Assembly: GCA_002707155.1 (NCBI GenBank)
Contig: PAME01000018.1
Location: forward strand, 1 to 64,000
Length of the DNA: 64,000 nucleotides
Direction of reading: 5' to 3'
Source: Crocinitomicaceae bacterium
GTDB taxonomy: Bacteria; Bacteroidota; Bacteroidia; Flavobacteriales_G; Salibacteraceae
Notes under the pieces: generated by a model
Told to the model about the DNA's origin: nothing
Seen by the model: the letters and a program-made list of their open reading frames with translations, nothing else
Databases searched by the model: none
Translations under genes and position numbers: made by a program
Shown here: piece after piece, positions 35,949 through 45,148 of the stretch
Position numbering within the stretch: the stretch's first letter is position 1
How the letters are laid out: every line of letters begins with the position of its first letter

Positions 35949-37822
35949 ATGAGATCCTTCAAACCATTATACCTGCGGAACACCAATCAAAATGTGAAGG
36001 TTTAAGAGTTTACCTTACTACTGAAACGCATTACAACGCCTATGTAATGGTGCAGCCTGAGATTTACGTAACAACAGGCCTTTTAGCAGGTGCTGAAAAT
36101 GAAGCAGCATTAGCAGCAATAATTGGTCATGAATTATCCCATTTTTTAAAGGACGATACACAGACAGATTATTTCCGAAAAATAAGACGAAAGGATATTA
36201 AAAAGCAAAAGAATAAGCACCAAGATTTAGGGGGTATTGATTTTTATAAGGCTGCGGCTGAAGGCCATAAGAATCAGCAACAAGAAAAATCGGCCGACAG
36301 TCTCGGAATAATAATGGCGCACAATGCTGGGTACGATGTTTCTTACGCCGCTTCCAATTTCTTGCAAATGATTGATATTCAAAAACGACAAATTGAGTCT
36401 TCTGAATACCTGCAATCAATGAAAGATTCGGAAAAAGAAAAGCTGTTAAAGAAAAGCAAGGTGCTGGCAGACCATCCGGAAACAGCGCTTCGCATAAAGT
36501 ATCTTGAAAACTACTTAGAAAACAATGTTGGTGAAAAAGAAGAATTGAAGGAATACATTGTTGGAAGCGAAAACTTTAAAGAGCTTCAAAAGCTCATTCG
36601 AATTGAGCAACTGAGTCAAATGCTAATGACTAATGATTTTCGGGGATGTATAGAAACCTCCTTTAAACAATACTTGTTTTATCCAAATGATGAGGTGAAT
36701 TTCTATTATCTGCACGAATCGTTGAGACGGTTTTTATACCTTGATGATGAAAACGCTGACAAACCATTTCTTACCGAAAACTTGGAAAAGTATTTTGGAA
36801 TTAAGTTTGGAATTCTTCAGGATATTTCATTTTTAGTAAGAGATTCAGCCAATATTGAAAAGATTGCCACGAAAGAACTAATCGATAAAAAGCCCTTTAA
36901 TACATACGAGGAAGCTATGGTTTATTTTACGGATTTTGGCGAAAAGAACGACTATAAAGAATCGTATTTGACCGCTGCCTTGTACAATTTTGAAAATGAA
37001 TCTCGTGATATGTATTTGGCCAAGTATTTAGCTAAAGACAGTGTTTTATATAGGTCATACGCCAAAGCGATGCTCACTGAACAGTTAAACAATCAAATTT
37101 TGACTGAAGGCAGAGATGTTGTGGTTATTCCTGATGTTGGATTTTATAAAGAAACTAGATTTGGAATGATACCAAATAAGTTTAAATCGATAGAAAGAGG
37201 ACCTACTTACGTTGAAGCAATGAATTCCCTTTGTGAGAAAGAGTTTAAAACGAAAGAAGTGGTGGACTTATCTACAATCAAATTAGAAAACTTTGATGAA
37301 TATGTCTACCTAAACTCAGTATTGTCTATGACCGACGGCTTAGGAAATGAAATTTCGAAAAACAACTTGCAAGAAAGTTTATGTTCAGGATTTGAAGGTA
37401 AGGTAAGTACTGAACAAATTAAGTTCAAAGAGATTCTAAGTAAATTGGACTCTAACAAAAAAGACATTTTTATTCTATCGCCTAACATGTGGTACACTTT
37501 CACGAATTATAAAATACGGTCTATTGAACGATTTCGTGTTTACGATCTAAACTTTAAAGATCGTACGCTGAATGGCTTGTGGATTTATGCATATATGTAT
37601 CCAGTGTTGAGAGGTGTCTCAGGGTTATTTGGAAGAACCTTCGATTATTATGCAGTGGATTACACCTCTTTTCATATCGAAAATCAAATTAACTATTACG
37701 ATCAAATTATCATTAATGCTAACCTGAATAAGGTGTTTCTTCAGAATACAATGTATCAAATGATTGAGACAAATAGAGACATGATGGAATTGAGAACTAA
37801 AGATTTGGAGGAAGCAAAATGA
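35924..37822 (+). CDS. M48-family zinc metalloprotease, catalytic part (after frameshift)
   Basis: The open frame from 35924 (a TTG that is unlikely to be the natural start) encodes the M48 catalytic domain. Zinc motif HELSH is at residues 69-73 (IIGHELSHF). The downstream EKSADSLG provides the third ligand Glu and conserved Asp (ExxxD), and NAYVMVQPEIYVTTGLL precedes them as in BepA/Ste24-like proteases. The remaining ~450 residues are mostly helical and unrecognised, perhaps TPR-like. It overlaps the following outer-membrane protein gene by 4 bp. The active-site residues are all intact, so if the frame is restored the enzyme should work, probably in envelope protein quality control. Confidence 0.75.
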   Translation: MEGGRRFLNEILQTIIPAEHQSKCEGLRVYLTTETHYNAYVMVQPEIYVTTGLLAGAENEAALAAIIGHELSHFLKDDTQTDYFRKIRRKDIKKQKNKHQDLGGIDFYKAAAEGHKNQQQEKSADSLGIIMAHNAGYDVSYAASNFLQMIDIQKRQIESSEYLQSMKDSEKEKLLKKSKVLADHPETALRIKYLENYLENNVGEKEELKEYIVGSENFKELQKLIRIEQLSQMLMTNDFRGCIETSFKQYLFYPNDEVNFYYLHESLRRFLYLDDENADKPFLTENLEKYFGIKFGILQDISFLVRDSANIEKIATKELIDKKPFNTYEEAMVYFTDFGEKNDYKESYLTAALYNFENESRDMYLAKYLAKDSVLYRSYAKAMLTEQLNNQILTEGRDVVVIPDVGFYKETRFGMIPNKFKSIERGPTYVEAMNSLCEKEFKTKEVVDLSTIKLENFDEYVYLNSVLSMTDGLGNEISKNNLQESLCSGFEGKVSTEQIKFKEILSKLDSNKKDIFILSPNMWYTFTNYKIRSIERFRVYDLNFKDRTLNGLWIYAYMYPVLRGVSGLFGRTFDYYAVDYTSFHIENQINYYDQIIINANLNKVFLQNTMYQMIETNRDMMELRTKDLEEAK

Positions 37823-38583
37823 AAATAGTATTAAGTATTCTCACAGGAATTATTTTTACATGTAATCTTATTGCTCAAAGTGATGGTGGGTCTAAATATA
37901 TCGCGCATTTTGACGGTGGAAAAGGTTTTTTTGGAAAGCAAAATAGGATATCTGTTAACCTATTACAGCCCTTGACTCAAAAAGCATTTGGTCTGAGTTA
38001 TGATCGTGCTTTAAAACGAAAATTATCATTTGCGGCTTCTCTTTCTATTGGCAAACAGGATTTTAATAAAAGTTCTTTAATAATAAGTAAGTTTCCTCAA
38101 GTGTCTAATTTTTCAATTTTCTCAATTGGGTATAGAAGAGGAACTCGAATTGGTTTGCCTGCATTAGCGGGTTCGTATTCTGGTTTAAACCTAGCGTTAA
38201 GTATGTCCACTAACAAAGTTTCGCCGCCCGTTTTTGGACAGGTAAACAGTGGGGTTGACTTTGCTAGTAAAGGGCTTTTATCGCCTTATGAAGTGAAAGA
38301 AAAACACCTGGGAATTGAATATGTGGCAGGAAATGCATGGGTTGTTGCTCAGCAAATACAAATTGATTTCAGTATGATATTTAGAATAAATTATAGATTT
38401 CAATCTAAGTCCAATGCGGTGAGTACAGATTTAACTAGACAGACTCTAGAAGGCGACCCATACATGTCTGCACCTAGGTTTATGCCTGTAAATATTAGAG
38501 ATTATACTACAACAGAAGGTGAGATTGCGGAGAAAATAGTGGCTACTGTTATGCCTAGACTTAAAGTGAATTACTTGTTTTAG
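37819..38583 (+). CDS. Outer-membrane beta-barrel-like hypothetical protein
   Basis: 254 residues with a signal peptide (to about LIAQ). Alternating beta-strand patterns follow (LSFAASLSIGKQDF, GLNLALSMSTNK, QIDFSMIFRINYRF) and the sequence ends in LKVNYLF, an aromatic C-terminus typical of barrels. It overlaps the M48 protease gene by ATGA and so is translated with it. Function unknown; the pairing suggests an envelope assembly or stress role. Confidence 0.7.
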   Translation: MKIVLSILTGIIFTCNLIAQSDGGSKYIAHFDGGKGFFGKQNRISVNLLQPLTQKAFGLSYDRALKRKLSFAASLSIGKQDFNKSSLIISKFPQVSNFSIFSIGYRRGTRIGLPALAGSYSGLNLALSMSTNKVSPPVFGQVNSGVDFASKGLLSPYEVKEKHLGIEYVAGNAWVVAQQIQIDFSMIFRINYRFQSKSNAVSTDLTRQTLEGDPYMSAPRFMPVNIRDYTTTEGEIAEKIVATVMPRLKVNYLF

Positions 38584-38664
38584 GGCAGTTGAATTTAGAT
38601 TAAGGATTAATAATCTTGTTTACGTTAGAGATAACTGCATTGCCATATATCAATTATAGTAAGA

Positions 38665-39222
38665 TTACTTGTTTTTCTTTCCTTTAGATTTTGCCTTTGG
38701 AGGAGTAACATCTTCGCTTAAATCCGAGTTGCCATAACGAAAGCCTATCGTTTGGTTTTTAATGGCTACTGCTTCTTCAATTTCTTCAGTCTTTTTAGTC
38801 AAATTTTCAAGTGGTCCACAGTGGTCGTCAATTGTTTTTATGTTAACGCCCATTATTTTGGCTAATTCATCATGCAGCATTTTTTCTTCCTGCTGGAATA
38901 CGCCATTTGATACCGCTATATCTCTGATTTCTGACAATACCTTTTTAATTACAATCTCGTCAATGGTATCTGTATTGGCAATTTGATTTGCAATAATGAG
39001 TAAATGCGTTTTTTGCTCATCTTCAGGATAAGAATTAAACCATTGAAGCGATTCACGCATAATCATTTCATATTGGTCAACGTTTCGGTAACTCAAATCG
39101 AGCCATTCGGCAATTTTTCGTTTGATGGACATTTCCTGAGCCAATGTGATTTCATTATTAGAAAGCTTGGCAAAGCCTATGTACAGAAAGGTAAGTAGGT
39201 GATAAAATGAGGGGTTTTCCAT
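38665..39222 (-). CDS. TerB-like helical protein
   Basis: 185 residues, mostly helices. YIGFAKLSNNEITLAQEMSIKRKIAEW, with the later VSNGVFQQEEKMLHDELAKIMGV, follows the two-helix acidic pattern of the tellurite-resistance TerB fold (only partly quoted). The C-terminal ~20 residues are lysine-rich (PPKAKSKGKKNK) and may contact nucleic acid or be disordered. It lies 26 bp after the DUF1456 gene and may be the last cistron of the rarA cluster. The function is unknown. Confidence 0.65.
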   Translation of the reverse strand: MENPSFYHLLTFLYIGFAKLSNNEITLAQEMSIKRKIAEWLDLSYRNVDQYEMIMRESLQWFNSYPEDEQKTHLLIIANQIANTDTIDEIVIKKVLSEIRDIAVSNGVFQQEEKMLHDELAKIMGVNIKTIDDHCGPLENLTKKTEEIEEAVAIKNQTIGFRYGNSDLSEDVTPPKAKSKGKKNK

Positions 39223-39248
39223 TATTCTTTTATTTTTCGTTCAATTCA

Positions 39249-39623
39249 TTAATCAATTCTAGGTCTTTTTTTTCGTTCAATTTTTTTTCCTTCTTCACCA
39301 GCAAAAGGCTTTCGTTTGGATTTAAACGCTGGTTTTTTAGCAGCAGGTGCAGGTGCTTTAGGTTTTCTTGCCGCTGAGTTTTCCTCGGGCTTTTTGCGCT
39401 CCATTACACCGCGCTTTTCAATCACTAGCCCATTCAAGAAATTTCTTAGGATTTGATCTTTAAGCTCCATGTATTTAGTATGTTCTTCTGCACGGAAAAA
39501 CGCACCCAATTCGCTCTTAGTTATATCGTAATCAACATGTTTCAAAATTCGAATAATATCATCGTCTCTCAATTTAAGAGCAACTCGAATTTTCTTGAGT
39601 ATATCGTTGTTCGTTAATCCCAT
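39249..39623 (-). CDS. DUF1456 family protein (YehS-like)
   Basis: 124 residues. LTNNDILKKIRVALKLRDDD and ITKSELGAFFRAEEHTKY are the two copies of the DUF1456 helical repeat. The last ~45 residues are a basic, Ala/Lys/Pro-rich tail (PAPAAKKPAFKSKRKPF) expected to be disordered and possibly RNA- or DNA-binding. It follows rarA by one base, so it is co-transcribed. The role of the family is not established. Confidence 0.85.
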   Translation of the reverse strand: MGLTNNDILKKIRVALKLRDDDIIRILKHVDYDITKSELGAFFRAEEHTKYMELKDQILRNFLNGLVIEKRGVMERKKPEENSAARKPKAPAPAAKKPAFKSKRKPFAGEEGKKIERKKRPRID

Positions 39624-39624
39624 G

Positions 39625-40917
39625 CTAATATCCGTATTTCGATTTCCATTTTTCCCTGAGGTCTAATTGTATTCCTTGCTCGCGTTTGTTTGTTCCGGGA
39701 ACATAAAATGCTTTTCCAACTATTTCTTCTGGCAAGAACTCATGCTCCACAAAGTTACCTTCATAATTGTGCGCATATTCATAATTTTTTCCATAATCCA
39801 ATTCCTGCATCAATTTGGTAGGTGCGTTTCTTAGGTTCAACGGAATAGAAAGGTTTCCAGTATCCCGCACAAACTTTCTAGTTTCTCTTATAGCCTTGTA
39901 TGTTGAGTTGCTTTTTGGTGAGGTCGCTAAATAAATAACCGTTTGACTGAGTATGATATCGCATTCTGGATAGCCAATTTTAGCCACTGCATCAAAACAA
40001 GTATTTGCCATTACTAGGGCAGTAGGGTTGGCCAACCCAACATCTTCTGAAGCAAAAATGAGCATGCGTCTCGCAATAAATTTCGGATCCTCGCCACCTT
40101 CAACCATTCTGGCTAAATAGTAGATAGCTGCATTAGGGTCAGAACCACGCATGGACTTAATAAATGCGGAAATCACACCGTAGTGCATTTCACCAGCTTT
40201 GTCGTAAAGTGCTGTGTTTTGCTGAATGGTCTTAATAACCTTATCGTTGTCAATGGTTATTTTCTTTTTGCCATCAGCCAAACTGTTTACCACAATTTCA
40301 AGCGTATTCAACATTTTACGTGCATCACCACCGCTTAATCGAAACAATGCTTCTTCTTCTTTAACTTCAATTTTCTGCGCGCCCAAGTATTCGTCAGTGG
40401 TTAATGCTGATTTTAGTAAGTCTTGTAAGTCGGCTTTCTCAAACGATTTTAAAACATAAACTTGACATCGAGAGAGCAGCGCAGAAATAACTTCAAAAGA
40501 AGGATTCTCGGTTGTAGCTCCAATCAACGTTACGGTTCCTTTTTCAACTGCACCCAACAAGGAGTCTTGTTGTGATTTTGAGAAGCGGTGAATCTCGTCA
40601 ATGAAAAGAATCGGATTATTGGTTCCGAAAAATTGTGATTTTTCAGCTTTTTGAATCGCTTCTCGCACATCTTTAACACCGGAGTTAATTGCCGATAGAA
40701 TATAAAATGGTCTTTTGAGCGTCTGACTTATAATCGATGCTAAGGTTGTTTTTCCAACTCCTGGAGGTCCCCAAAGAATTATAGAAGGAATTAGACCCGA
40801 ATCTATGGAATTGCGCAAAACGGCGCCTTTCCCAACCAAATGCTGTTGACCAATGTATGCATCCAATGATTTTGGACGCAGTCGTTCGGCTAAAGGAGTT
40901 GTAGCAGATGTTGACAC
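39625..40917 (-). CDS. rarA: Replication-associated recombination protein A (MgsA/WRNIP1 family AAA+ ATPase)
   Basis: AAA+ ATPase acting at stalled replication forks. It has Walker A GPPGVGKTT (50-58) and Walker B LFIDEIHRF (Asp107-Glu108). Sensor-1 follows in LIGATTENPSF, with LLSRCQVYVL and the C-terminal RarA tetramerisation region (MVEGGEDPKFIARRMLIFASEDVGLANP; cited in part). The start is a GTG at 40917 that overlaps the TAG of the upstream porin by one base. Length 430 is typical. Confidence 0.94.
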   Translation of the reverse strand: MSTSATTPLAERLRPKSLDAYIGQQHLVGKGAVLRNSIDSGLIPSIILWGPPGVGKTTLASIISQTLKRPFYILSAINSGVKDVREAIQKAEKSQFFGTNNPILFIDEIHRFSKSQQDSLLGAVEKGTVTLIGATTENPSFEVISALLSRCQVYVLKSFEKADLQDLLKSALTTDEYLGAQKIEVKEEEALFRLSGGDARKMLNTLEIVVNSLADGKKKITIDNDKVIKTIQQNTALYDKAGEMHYGVISAFIKSMRGSDPNAAIYYLARMVEGGEDPKFIARRMLIFASEDVGLANPTALVMANTCFDAVAKIGYPECDIILSQTVIYLATSPKSNSTYKAIRETRKFVRDTGNLSIPLNLRNAPTKLMQELDYGKNYEYAHNYEGNFVEHEFLPEEIVGKAFYVPGTNKREQGIQLDLREKWKSKYGY

Positions 40918-42011
40918 TAGAACTTCGCTTGAACGCTAAACAAAATATTCGAATTATTTGCGATATAGGCAACCCCACCAAGGTTAGCTTGATTAACACC
41001 TTGATCGTATCTGAAAATAGGAGAGGTATTACTAAAGGCTCTACCTTCTAATTTGAATTTGATATTATCGGTTGCAAAATATTCTAATCCACCAGAATAA
41101 CTGAGGACTTCAAATTTGCCGGCAACGGGACTCATGTATATTCCATCGGGGTCGTTATAGGCTTCAAATCGCCCAGCAACGGCCCACTTATCAAATACAT
41201 AATAACGCGCTAAAAAACTACCTACAAACAGTTCTGATTGCGTGTTAGTTACTCGATTATCGGCAAAAGCATAATCAAACCCAGCAACTAAATCCAGCTT
41301 TTCAAGTGGACTATAAGTTATGTAGAAGTTGTTGTAGAATACAAATACAGCAGTGCTATCTGGCGCGTCATTACTGTACAAGTTACTGTAATTAATCGTT
41401 AGCTTATCGTTTGGCGTAAATGTGATTTGCCCTCCAATGGCCTTGTTGGTATTTGCATCTGATTCGGTAATATTTTGGTTTCCATTAGCAATTGTAAATG
41501 AGAAATACCATTTTTTAAAAGGCTTATAACCCAATTTGGCGCCGGCTAAGTAATAGGAAGTCCATTCACTTGCTAAGGAATGTGAGGTCAATAAATTATC
41601 GAATGATAAGGCAGATTCAAAACCCATGTGCGAGGAGAACATTCCTACTGTTAATTCTAAGTCTTCTGTGAACCTATAATTGACATTTGCTTCATAGAGT
41701 GCATTTAGAAGTTGGCGTTCGTGCGCCATGTTTGCTGATGGGAAGTCTCCGAAATTCAATCCAATGTTAGCCGACATTTTACCTTTCACATAAGAGAAAT
41801 CAGCTAAAGCCATGTTAATGCTCATTTGGTTGTGCTTGTTGTATTGGTATAAAAAATCTGGGCGATTATGATTGAATGGCTCGTTGAAATCGTAGCTGTA
41901 ATAAAAATCAACTGCAAATTGCTGAGAGAAGCCTTCTTTTAAAGAATCGAGTTGAGAAAAACCGGTAATTGAACCGAGTAATATTCCAAATGCAAGAATT
42001 AGTTTTTTCAT
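40917..42011 (-). CDS. OmpL-like beta-barrel porin (bbp2 family)
   Basis: 364 residues with a signal peptide ending TGFSQ, then QFAVDFYYSYDFNEP and NRPDFLYQYNKHNQMSINMA, the usual start of Bacteroidota OmpL-like porin-2 proteins. Repeated amphipathic strands continue to the end (SNILFSVQAKF, aromatic C-terminus). Predicted to be an outer-membrane diffusion channel of unknown preference. It sits between nhaC (10 bp) and rarA (1-bp overlap). Confidence 0.82.
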   Translation of the reverse strand: MKKLILAFGILLGSITGFSQLDSLKEGFSQQFAVDFYYSYDFNEPFNHNRPDFLYQYNKHNQMSINMALADFSYVKGKMSANIGLNFGDFPSANMAHERQLLNALYEANVNYRFTEDLELTVGMFSSHMGFESALSFDNLLTSHSLASEWTSYYLAGAKLGYKPFKKWYFSFTIANGNQNITESDANTNKAIGGQITFTPNDKLTINYSNLYSNDAPDSTAVFVFYNNFYITYSPLEKLDLVAGFDYAFADNRVTNTQSELFVGSFLARYYVFDKWAVAGRFEAYNDPDGIYMSPVAGKFEVLSYSGGLEYFATDNIKFKLEGRAFSNTSPIFRYDQGVNQANLGGVAYIANNSNILFSVQAKF

Positions 42012-42021
42012 AATTAATCAT

Positions 42022-43461
42022 TTAAGCTTTTGCTGCCTTGCGTTTAATCTTGATATCAAACGCTGCAAAAATAATGGACATTAATGGGCTGAGGTAGTTG
42101 AAAAAGCAAAAAGGTAAATACACAAAAGTTGCTACCCCAAGCACCGCACTTTGAGTCGCGCCGCAGGTATTCCAAGGAATTAAAACCGAGGTTACGGTTC
42201 CGCTATCTTCTAAAGTTCGACTTAGGTTAACGGGTGCTAAGCCTTTGGCATCAAAAGCATTTTTATACATCCTTCCGGGAACAACAACAGCTAAATACTG
42301 GTCGCTTGCTGTTAGGTTGATAAAAAGGCAAGACCCTACGGTCGTTGCAACCAAGCCGCCGACCGATTTTACTCCTGCTATTAACCAGCCTGCAATGCGT
42401 TCTAATGCTCCAATAGCCTCCATAGCTCCACCAAAAACCATAGCGCAGATAATGAGCCAAACGGTATTTAACATTCCAGCCATTCCTCCCGAGCTTAGCA
42501 AATCGGTTAAAGCTGCATTTCCGGTTTGTATGCTGGTTTCAGAGCCCGCGGCAGAAAACAATACATAATAGCTGTTTTGAAAATAATTTGATTTACCACC
42601 AAGCCTTTCCAATAGTTCTGGTTGGAAAATAATTGCACATAACGCAGCGCTTAAAACGCCAACAAATAAAGCGGGAATTGGGTCCACCTTTTTGATGATT
42701 AGAAAAACTACGAGGGCTGGCACTAAAAATAGAAATGGCGTGATATTAAAATTGGAGATTAATGCGCTGTTTAATTCCTCCAAGCCAATCGCGCTCGACT
42801 CAGGCGTATAATTCAACCCAATGATAAAAAAGAGAATAAGATTGATAATATACGAAGGCACAGTAGTATAAAACATGTAACGAATATGATCAAATAAATG
42901 CGCGCCGCTTACTGCTGCTGCTAAATTGGTTGTATCGCTCAATGGGCTCATCTTGTCTCCGAAATATGCGCCAGTTATAATTGCTCCGCCAACAACTGCT
43001 TCGCTAAATCCTAGAGCCTTTCCTATTCCAAGTAAGGCAATCCCAATAGTAGCAATAGTGCTCCAAGAACTTCCAGAAGCTACCGATATAATGGCACAAA
43101 CTACCGAAGCCGCAACCAGAAAATAGGAGGGATGAGCGATTTGAAGTCCGTAATAAATGAGTGCTGGAATAACTCCGCTAATGAGCCAAGTTCCTGCCAG
43201 AGCGCCAATTAAAAGCAAAATAATAATTGCACCTAAGGTAGAATTGATGGCGTTTTTAATGTGTTCTAAGATGGTTTCAAACGATAAGCCTTGACTAAAT
43301 CCAATTAATGTGGCAACCGCTGCAGCTAGCAGAAGAGCCAATTGATTTGCTCCTCCTAAACTGTTGTCACCGAAGAAAAAAACATTAGCCGCAAGCAAGG
43401 GAATTAAAACAAGTATTGGTGAGAAAGACTTTAATAAACTAATCGGTTTTGTTTGCTGCAT
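42022..43461 (-). CDS. nhaC: Na+/H+ antiporter NhaC
   Basis: Inner-membrane antiporter exporting Na+ for H+. About 12 hydrophobic helices; diagnostic segments are GSSWSTIATIGIALLGIG, GGAIITGAYFGDKMSPLSDT (conserved acidic/polar helix) and NLSRTLEDSGTVTSVLIPWN with the nearby CGATQSAVLGV. Length 479 is typical. Consistent with life in a salty habitat. It lies 18 bp downstream of the GT-C-like membrane protein. Confidence 0.93.
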   Translation of the reverse strand: MQQTKPISLLKSFSPILVLIPLLAANVFFFGDNSLGGANQLALLLAAAVATLIGFSQGLSFETILEHIKNAINSTLGAIIILLLIGALAGTWLISGVIPALIYYGLQIAHPSYFLVAASVVCAIISVASGSSWSTIATIGIALLGIGKALGFSEAVVGGAIITGAYFGDKMSPLSDTTNLAAAVSGAHLFDHIRYMFYTTVPSYIINLILFFIIGLNYTPESSAIGLEELNSALISNFNITPFLFLVPALVVFLIIKKVDPIPALFVGVLSAALCAIIFQPELLERLGGKSNYFQNSYYVLFSAAGSETSIQTGNAALTDLLSSGGMAGMLNTVWLIICAMVFGGAMEAIGALERIAGWLIAGVKSVGGLVATTVGSCLFINLTASDQYLAVVVPGRMYKNAFDAKGLAPVNLSRTLEDSGTVTSVLIPWNTCGATQSAVLGVATFVYLPFCFFNYLSPLMSIIFAAFDIKIKRKAAKA

Positions 43462-43479
43462 ACTTGCTCCAAATATAGT

Positions 43480-44787
43480 TTAATGAGTTGCAATAGTTTG
43501 CTGACGTCGACTTCTAAAAAATTCAATTAATCCCCAAATAATTACAATCACGTATTCAAATGCTATTATAAAGCTACTTTCTTCGTAAGGCAGAGTTCTG
43601 TAGGTGAAGTAAGTAAGGCCTATTAAGTAGCTCCAGACTATAATATACTTGAATTCTTGAAAGGTATTCAGCGCTAACAAAGTCACTAAATACCAAGGGT
43701 GTACTACGGCGGAAAAAAGATAATAAAGTGAGTGGATCCAGAAGCTGCGGTGAATCAAATCGTTAAAACTGGCTTTTTTAAAAGCTAAACGCAACACCGC
43801 TATTGCGGGAATGAGTGCCAATGTAAATGCAATCCATTTTTTACTCTCATTACCAGCGACATCCATTAGAATGCTGTAGACGAAAGAATTAAATTGGAAA
43901 CTCTGAAAGTAGAGATCAACACTATTGAGCATATTCAGCGCCAATTCAAAATTGAGAAACGGGGCAAAAAGTAAAGCGCAAATAATAGCCACAACACTTA
44001 TGTATTGAGTGGTTTTGATAAACCCTAGAACAGGTACGAGGAGCGGTAAATAAAGCAAAGGAATTAGCTTGGTACAGACTCCAAATGCCATGAAAATTGC
44101 CGATACCGCCCAACGATCTGTTTTGAGATAATAAAATGCCATGATTAGAAAAGTGGCCATTAGTCCTTCGAAATGTAAGTTCCCCGATATTTCTATAATT
44201 ACCAAGGGGTTTAAAAAGTACAACGCGACTAGTTCAGGCTTTTTATTGAGGTGTTTTAGCAGTTTAATTGAATATTGAAAAAGCAATACCTCTCCAGCGA
44301 TTAAAACTAACTTAATGACCAATTGAGCCTTGAAAAATCCTAGGGGAGCTATAAGCGCAGCTAATCCAAAAATGAATTGATTGATAGGGGGGTAAATGGC
44401 AAAGTACTGCGGAGAATTTAGGTGCGGATACAATTCCTTGAGCCCAATTAAATCGCCAGGGTTTTCATTGAAGTATTGCGGTATAAACTGAAATGGATTT
44501 TCACCTTGCACCCAAAGCCGGCCGTCCCAAAGAAAGCGATAAATATCGTCGCTTAATGAAGGGGTTTCAAAGAGGAATACTAGTCGAGAAATTATACCGA
44601 TAATAAAGATAGACGAAATACTGAGCTTACTTTGAATGAGGTAAAAATAGCCAACGAAAAGCGCGGTATATACTGCTATAAATGAAATAAATTCTACTCT
44701 AGGGATAGCTAGAGCTATCAAAGAATAGCCAATTATAAGAAGGCCAATTTGTCCAATAAACTTTGTTTGGAGGAGTTCTTTTATCAC
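43480..44787 (-). CDS. GT-C/GT87-like polytopic membrane glycosyltransferase (mannosyltransferase-like)
   Basis: 435 residues with ~11 membrane helices. The loop after helix 2-3 has SLSDDIYRFLWDGRLWVQGENPF, in which the Asp pair resembles the catalytic acidic site of polyprenyl-phosphate-dependent GT-C enzymes (only a landmark is quoted). YPHLNSPQYFAIYPPINQF and SGNLHFEGLMATFLIMAF also match the DUF2029/GT87 type. The start is a GTG at 44787. Predicted to move a mannosyl-type residue from a lipid carrier on the periplasmic face; donor and acceptor are unknown. Confidence 0.7.
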   Translation of the reverse strand: MIKELLQTKFIGQIGLLIIGYSLIALAIPRVEFISFIAVYTALFVGYFYLIQSKLSISSIFIIGIISRLVFLFETPSLSDDIYRFLWDGRLWVQGENPFQFIPQYFNENPGDLIGLKELYPHLNSPQYFAIYPPINQFIFGLAALIAPLGFFKAQLVIKLVLIAGEVLLFQYSIKLLKHLNKKPELVALYFLNPLVIIEISGNLHFEGLMATFLIMAFYYLKTDRWAVSAIFMAFGVCTKLIPLLYLPLLVPVLGFIKTTQYISVVAIICALLFAPFLNFELALNMLNSVDLYFQSFQFNSFVYSILMDVAGNESKKWIAFTLALIPAIAVLRLAFKKASFNDLIHRSFWIHSLYYLFSAVVHPWYLVTLLALNTFQEFKYIIVWSYLIGLTYFTYRTLPYEESSFIIAFEYVIVIIWGLIEFFRSRRQQTIATH

Positions 44788-44851
44788 CTTACAAACCTAA
44801 GGTTTGCTGGGTTTGAAAAAAAGTAAGGAAAATTACTTTTTTAGTTTAGTG

Positions 44852-45148
44852 TTAGTTTACCATTACAAGCTCTTCAACGCTCCAAGCGTCTGGCTTTTCG
44901 GAAAAAAGTGCTTTGGTTGCTGGCCAAACTATTCCAAAGGTATCTGAGTGTCGGTAATTATTAAGATCCTCTTGACTTTCCCACCAGCTGTATGTCATGA
45001 AAACAGTTGGGTTGTTGATATCGCGCAATAAAGAAAGTTTCTTACAGCCTGGCTGTTGAGCTATCTCCTGTTTGTGTTTATCAAATAACGCTTGAAAATC
45101 CTCAACCGAATCTGGTTTAAAGGTCATTTTGACGATACGTGTGATCAT
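44852..45148 (-). CDS. Antibiotic biosynthesis monooxygenase-type dimeric ferredoxin-like protein
   Basis: 98 residues; ABM/YgiN-like fold. MITRIVKMTFKPDSVEDFQALF, GCKKLSLLRDINNP and FMTYSWWESQEDLNNYRHSD follow the family pattern (the first only partly needed). Such proteins can be quinol monooxygenases or haem-binding; neither is shown here. It overlaps the SAM hydrolase gene by 4 bp, so the two are co-translated. Confidence 0.85.
   Translation of the reverse strand: MITRIVKMTFKPDSVEDFQALFDKHKQEIAQQPGCKKLSLLRDINNPTVFMTYSWWESQEDLNNYRHSDTFGIVWPATKALFSEKPDAWSVEELVMVN

Noticed and set aside
42245..42568. 107-residue frame antisense to nhaC
   Set aside because: Antisense to a conserved antiporter; composition reflects complementary membrane-protein codons.
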